Assembly (NCBI GenBank): GCA_016791145.1
Contig: JAEUNJ010000201.1
Coordinates: 1-59,053 of the forward strand
DNA length: 59,053 nucleotides
Source of the DNA: Rhodocyclaceae bacterium
GTDB lineage: Bacteria > Pseudomonadota > Gammaproteobacteria > Burkholderiales > Rhodocyclaceae
Reading direction: 5' to 3'
The position numbers and the translations under genes were made by a program. Shown piece by piece: positions 55,700 through 59,053 of this stretch. The stretch's first letter is position 1, and each line of letters starts with the position of its first letter. The notes under the pieces are model-generated. The model did not search any database and was not told where the DNA came from. It saw only the letters and a program-made list of their open reading frames with translations.

Positions 55700-57058
55700 T
55701 CAGCCGACCTTGGGCAGGTGGGCCAGGGAGGCCTCGATGGCTTCCCGCGGGTACTCGAAGTCCTCCAGTTGCCCGGCGAAGAAACGGTCATAGGAGGCCA
55801 TGTCGAAATGGCCGTGGCCCGAGAGGTTGAAGAACAGGGTCTTCGGCTCGCCGGTCTGCTTGCAGCGCAGGGCCTCGTCGATGCAGGCGCGCACCGCATG
55901 GCAGGACTCGGGGGCCGGGATGATGCCCTCGGCCCGGGCAAACTGGACGCCGGCCTCGAAGGTGGCCACCTGGGGCACGGCCACCGCCTCGATGAGCCCT
56001 TCGTGCAGCAATTGCGACACCAGCGGCGAATCGCCGTGGTAGCGCAGGCCGCCGGCGTGGATGCCCGGCGGCATGAAGTCGTGGCCCAGGGTGTACATCT
56101 TCATGATCGGCGTGTAGCCCGTGGCGTCGCCGTAGTCGTAGGCATAGACCCCCTTGGTCAGGGTCGGGCAGGAGGTGGGCTCCACGGCTACCAGGCGCAC
56201 GTTCTTGCCGGCCGCCTTGTCGGCCAGGAAGGGGAAGGCCACGCCGGCGAAGTTCGAGCCACCACCGCAGCAGCCGAAGACCATGTCCGGGTAGTCGCCC
56301 ACCTTCTCGAACTGCTTCTTGGCTTCCAGGCCGATGACGGTCTGGTGCAGGCAGACGTGGTTCAGCACCGAACCCAGGGAATAGTTGGTGTCGGAACGGC
56401 TGGCCGCCTCCTCCACCGCCTCGGAGATGGCGATGCCCAGGGAGCCCTGGTTGTTCGGGTCCTTCTCGAGGATCGCCCGGCCGGCGTTCGTCATGTCGGT
56501 GGGGCTGGCGAAGACCTCGGCGCCCCAGGTCTGCATCATGGAGCGGCGGAAGGGCTTCTGCTGGTAGCTGATCTTCACCATGTAGACCCGCACCTCGACA
56601 CCGAACATCTGGCCGGCGAAGGCGAGGCTGGAGCCCCATTGACCCGCACCGGTCTCGGTGGTCAGGCGGTGGACGCCGGCCTGCTTGTTGTACCAGGCTT
56701 GGGGGATGGCGGTGTTGGGCTTGTGGGAGCCGGACGGGGAGACGCCCTCGTACTTGTAGTAGATCTTCGCCGGCGTTCCCAGGGCGCGCTCCAGCCGGTG
56801 GGCGCGGAACATGGGCGTCGGACGCCAAATGCGGTAGACCTCGCGGATCTCCTCGGGAATCGCGATCCAGCGCTCGGCGGACATCTCCTGCTCCAGCAGG
56901 TTGCCCGGGAAGATCGCCAGCATCTGCTCGGGGCCGACGGGATTGCCGTCGGGACCCAGGGGCGGCAGCGGCGGGCTGGGCAAGTCCGCGACCACGTTGT
57001 ACCAGTGGGTCGGAATGTCTTTTTCGTCGAGCAGGATCTTGGTCGGCATGTCGCTCAT
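55700..57058 (-). CDS. TrpB2-type tryptophan synthase beta chain-like protein
   Basis: A pyridoxal-phosphate enzyme of 452 residues, longer than classical TrpB (about 400), which with the N-terminal extension marks the TrpB2 group. The PLP lysine lies in SGSHKPNTA, the phosphate loop is [10 protein letters not shown], and [10 protein letters not shown] is the substrate loop. There is no trpA gene beside it; TrpB2 proteins are often stand-alone and may make tryptophan from indole and serine. The start gives [16 protein letters not shown], typical for the group. A longer frame upstream adds 10 residues only. Confidence 0.93.
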   Translation of the reverse strand: MSDMPTKILLDEKDIPTHWYNVVADLPSPPLPPLGPDGNPVGPEQMLAIFPGNLLEQEMSAERWIAIPEEIREVYRIWRPTPMFRAHRLERALGTPAKIYYKYEGVSPSGSHKPNTAIPQAWYNKQAGVHRLTTETGAGQWGSSLAFAGQMFGVEVRVYMVKISYQQKPFRRSMMQTWGAEVFASPTDMTNAGRAILEKDPNNQGSLGIAISEAVEEAASRSDTNYSLGSVLNHVCLHQTVIGLEAKKQFEKVGDYPDMVFGCCGGGSNFAGVAFPFLADKAAGKNVRLVAVEPTSCPTLTKGVYAYDYGDATGYTPIMKMYTLGHDFMPPGIHAGGLRYHGDSPLVSQLLHEGLIEAVAVPQVATFEAGVQFARAEGIIPAPESCHAVRACIDEALRCKQTGEPKTLFFNLSGHGHFDMASYDRFFAGQLEDFEYPREAIEASLAHLPKVG

Positions 57059-57094
57059 GGAATCACTCCCTGGGAAAGGTCCTAACAAAGGCGG

Positions 57095-57505
57095 CTAAAT
57101 TACCTCAATCCCGGCATCCGGGGATGGGGTCACGGCAGGATTTCCGCGCGCCACGTCCCGGCGCACGGTGCGCGCCGGCCGGAAAGCGTCGGCCAGGGCG
57201 GCGTAGACCGCCTCTGCGGCGGCACGGTTGTCGCGGCTGAAATTGCAGACGTAGAGGTCCAGGGTCACCGCGCGCAATTCGGGCCAGGTATGCACGGTCA
57301 GATGGGATTCGGCGAGCACCACGGCGCCCGTCGCGCCGGCCGGCGCGTCCGGCGTGCCAAAGGCGTGGAACAGGCGTCCGACGACGCCCAGGCCGGCGGC
57401 GGTGCAGGCGGCCTCGCAGAGCCGGCCCAGTTCCGGGGCGTCCTCCATCGGCCCCCCGGCGCAGGCGCAGCCGTGGAACTCGGCAAGGATGTGCAGCCCC
57501 TGCAC
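57095..57505 (-). CDS. speD: S-adenosylmethionine decarboxylase proenzyme
   Basis: Makes decarboxylated SAM, the aminopropyl donor for spermidine. The 136-residue protein is the short bacterial class Ib form (speH type). The self-cleavage site is ESHLTVHTWPE: cleavage before Ser yields the pyruvoyl group. The start is a GTG giving MQGLHILAEFHGC. An upstream gene stops 6 bp before it, so coupled translation is likely. The usual speE is not in view. Confidence 0.95.
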   Translation of the reverse strand: MQGLHILAEFHGCACAGGPMEDAPELGRLCEAACTAAGLGVVGRLFHAFGTPDAPAGATGAVVLAESHLTVHTWPELRAVTLDLYVCNFSRDNRAAAEAVYAALADAFRPARTVRRDVARGNPAVTPSPDAGIEVI

Positions 57506-57510
57506 GGAGG

Positions 57511-57882
57511 TCAGGCCGGGGGCCGGGTGAGCTTCTTCAGCGACAGCCCGATGGGCCCCAGCACCAGGCCCACCGCCAGCACGTACCAGAGGGCCGTGGT
57601 GTCGCCGCTGGCCGCCGCGAGCCCGTTGGCGACGGCGAAGATGCCCACCGCCGCGGCCATGGCGAGCACCAGTGCCAGGCCACCCACGAAGCTGGAGGCG
57701 GTGGCCAGCGACCCGCTGCGCCCGGCGATCAGCAGCAGGTAGCCGCCGAGGGTCATGCCGGGGAAGAGGAACCAAGTGGCGAGCCCGGGGCTGCCGGGCC
57801 CCAGGGAAAACGGGTGGAGGACGAGCAGGAGCCCGGAGACGAGTCCCATGGCCACGAGGAGGAGGCCGGCAGCGGCGATCAT
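57511..57882 (-). CDS. Small four-helix membrane protein
   Basis: A 123-residue hydrophobic protein with four membrane segments, at about residues 1-25, 35-55, 62-88 and 95-115, and a basic C-terminus (LKKLTRPPA). An AAAGGA site precedes its ATG. It is probably co-transcribed with speD. Function unknown; similar small membrane proteins occur in speD-linked polyamine clusters with flavoproteins (recalled, not verified). Confidence 0.75.
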   Translation of the reverse strand: MIAAAGLLLVAMGLVSGLLLVLHPFSLGPGSPGLATWFLFPGMTLGGYLLLIAGRSGSLATASSFVGGLALVLAMAAAVGIFAVANGLAAASGDTTALWYVLAVGLVLGPIGLSLKKLTRPPA

Positions 57883-58081
57883 TGCGGGGATGTCCTTTCT
57901 GGCGGGAAGTGATGAATTAGACCCCGCAATCGGACCGGGCGCAATGCTCCTGGAAACCCCTTCCGACAGGCCCGATGGCGCGTCGCGGACGCGCCCGGCC
58001 GGCGGCCGGCACCGAACCCGCGTTGACCGTTGCGCGTGCGCGGCGCCGATCGACGCCGGCGGTCGAATGGGGTTCCCGGGA

Positions 58082-59053
58082 TCATGCGAGCCGGTCGACG
58101 GGACGGCGGCCGAGGCCGGCCAGGGTGTCCTCGGCGGCCCGGACGCCCTGCCAGTGGGCCTCCTCGAACACGGAGAAGCCGCTGGCATCCGCGTGGGCGA
58201 AACGGATGCGCCCCCAGCCGGCCGCCAGGGCCTCCGCACGCGCCAGGAAACCCGGCAGCGGCCGTGCCATCGCATGGCCGTGACGGAAGATGTCGAGGCC
58301 CACGGTCAGGCCCGCCAGGTCCCGGTGGGCGCGCCCCAGGTCGGCGAGCACCTCCCGGGCCCAGGTTTCCCGGTCCGCCGCCAGGAGGCGTTCCCGGGCC
58401 CGCCTCGGGTCGGCTTCGCTCAGGGGCCGGTAGTAGGTGAGGACCGTGGGCGCCGGCGCGGCGCCCAGACGCTGGTGGGTCGCCACCACGTAACCCAGGC
58501 CCGGGCTGTCGTACAGCACGTTGTCCCAGGCCAGGCCGGCGCCCGCGCCGGGGACCGGCGGTTCGCGCAGGGTCAGGTTGGCCACCAGCCAGGGGGCATG
58601 GCTGAGGCCCCGGACCGCCGCCTCCAGGTTCGCGGGCAGTCCTTCGGCCAGGTGTGGCAGCAGGAACAGGGGCGCCGCCCAGACGACCTGGTCGGCCCGC
58701 AGGCGCACCGATCGGTTCTCCTGCGGCAGCCATGCGTCCACCGCCACGTGGTCGCGGGCCTGCCGCACGGCAAAGACGACCGCACCGGTGCGCACCCGCG
58801 GGCCGAGGCGGGCGGCCAGCCGGCCGACGATCCAGCCGTTGCCCTCGGGGGCGGTGAGCACCACGTCGGGCGCCGCGTCGGCCGCCTCGCCGTCGCGGCA
58901 GGCGAAGTAATGGATGCCGGCCCAGGCCGAGGCCTGCCGGTAATCGGTACCGTAATCGTCGCGGCAGGCGTAATTGACATACCAGTGCAACGGGGGGGCG
59001 TCGAAGCCCTCCCGCAACAGCCAGTCGCGCATGGTCAGGGCATCCAGGGCACG
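58082..59053 (-). CDS. FAD-dependent amine oxidase-like protein, 5' truncated by the window
   Basis: C-terminal part of a flavoprotein; the reading frame stays open to the right edge, so the N-terminal FAD-binding Rossmann motif lies outside. Visible are WYVNYACRDDYGTDYRQASAWAG, an NAD-domain-like segment VVWAAPLFLLPHL, DNVLYDSPGLGYVVATHQ and the late FAD-contact GWGRIRFAHADASGFSVFEEAHWQG with the Ala/Gly loop. It resembles the amine oxidase/protoporphyrinogen oxidase fold. It lies on the same strand upstream of the membrane protein and speD, with a 199-bp gap. A role in polyamine metabolism is suggested by context only. Confidence 0.75.
   Translation of the reverse strand, partial: RALDALTMRDWLLREGFDAPPLHWYVNYACRDDYGTDYRQASAWAGIHYFACRDGEAADAAPDVVLTAPEGNGWIVGRLAARLGPRVRTGAVVFAVRQARDHVAVDAWLPQENRSVRLRADQVVWAAPLFLLPHLAEGLPANLEAAVRGLSHAPWLVANLTLREPPVPGAGAGLAWDNVLYDSPGLGYVVATHQRLGAAPAPTVLTYYRPLSEADPRRARERLLAADRETWAREVLADLGRAHRDLAGLTVGLDIFRHGHAMARPLPGFLARAEALAAGWGRIRFAHADASGFSVFEEAHWQGVRAAEDTLAGLGRRPVDRLA

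Overview
The window is about 59 kb of very GC-rich chromosomal DNA. Gene content (ZapD, NodI/NodJ-type exporter, cytochrome c551-like protein, YdgA-type DUF945 protein, stand-alone TrpB2, many hybrid histidine kinases) suggests a betaproteobacterium, most likely of the Rhodocyclales. That placement is inferred from gene families and composition, not from a marker gene. No rRNA, tRNA, CRISPR array, prophage or insertion sequence was recognised.

Layout, left to right. 0-5.4 kb: a complete high-affinity branched-chain amino acid (or related substrate) ABC importer, livK-H-M-G-F, on the minus strand. Its binding lipoprotein carries an unusual methionine-rich tail. 5.4-10.5 kb: a small cytochrome c, a thioredoxin-like DUF255 protein, and a LysR regulator divergent from an azoreductase-pirin pair. 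10.5-16.4 kb: a four-gene plus-strand operon that couples a corrinoid-binding protein and a UroD/MtaA-type methyltransferase-like protein to two histidine kinase genes. The first kinase has an N-terminal DUF1638-like domain. This is the best candidate in the window for an undescribed system. 16.4-20.5 kb: a hypothetical gene with ilvD, and a MscS-type channel.

20.5-46.6 kb is dominated by signal transduction. It begins with a periplasmic-binding protein plus hybrid kinase pair, divergent from a LuxR-type response regulator that is followed by a PhnD-like/PAS/GGDEF diguanylate cyclase. Housekeeping genes follow (lgt, malonyl-CoA decarboxylase, a VOC protein). Then come a 1716-residue multi-PAS hybrid kinase overlapping a CheB-CheR-PAS fusion, an old-yellow-enzyme reductase, a DUF945 protein, and two divergent membrane-anchored hybrid kinases. 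Few output regulators lie nearby, so these kinases probably feed regulators elsewhere or work by phosphorelay and methylation.

46.8-59 kb is mostly housekeeping. It holds a thioredoxin-like ferredoxin, an alpha/beta hydrolase and a NodIJ-type ABC exporter in one tightly overlapped plus-strand run, then an Ala-rich coiled-coil membrane protein, cutA-dsbD and riboflavin synthase. On the minus strand follow trpB2, a SPOR protein, coaE and zapD, then speD with a small membrane protein and a truncated flavoprotein at the right edge. Intergenic spaces contain several hairpin-forming or repeated elements that are listed separately.
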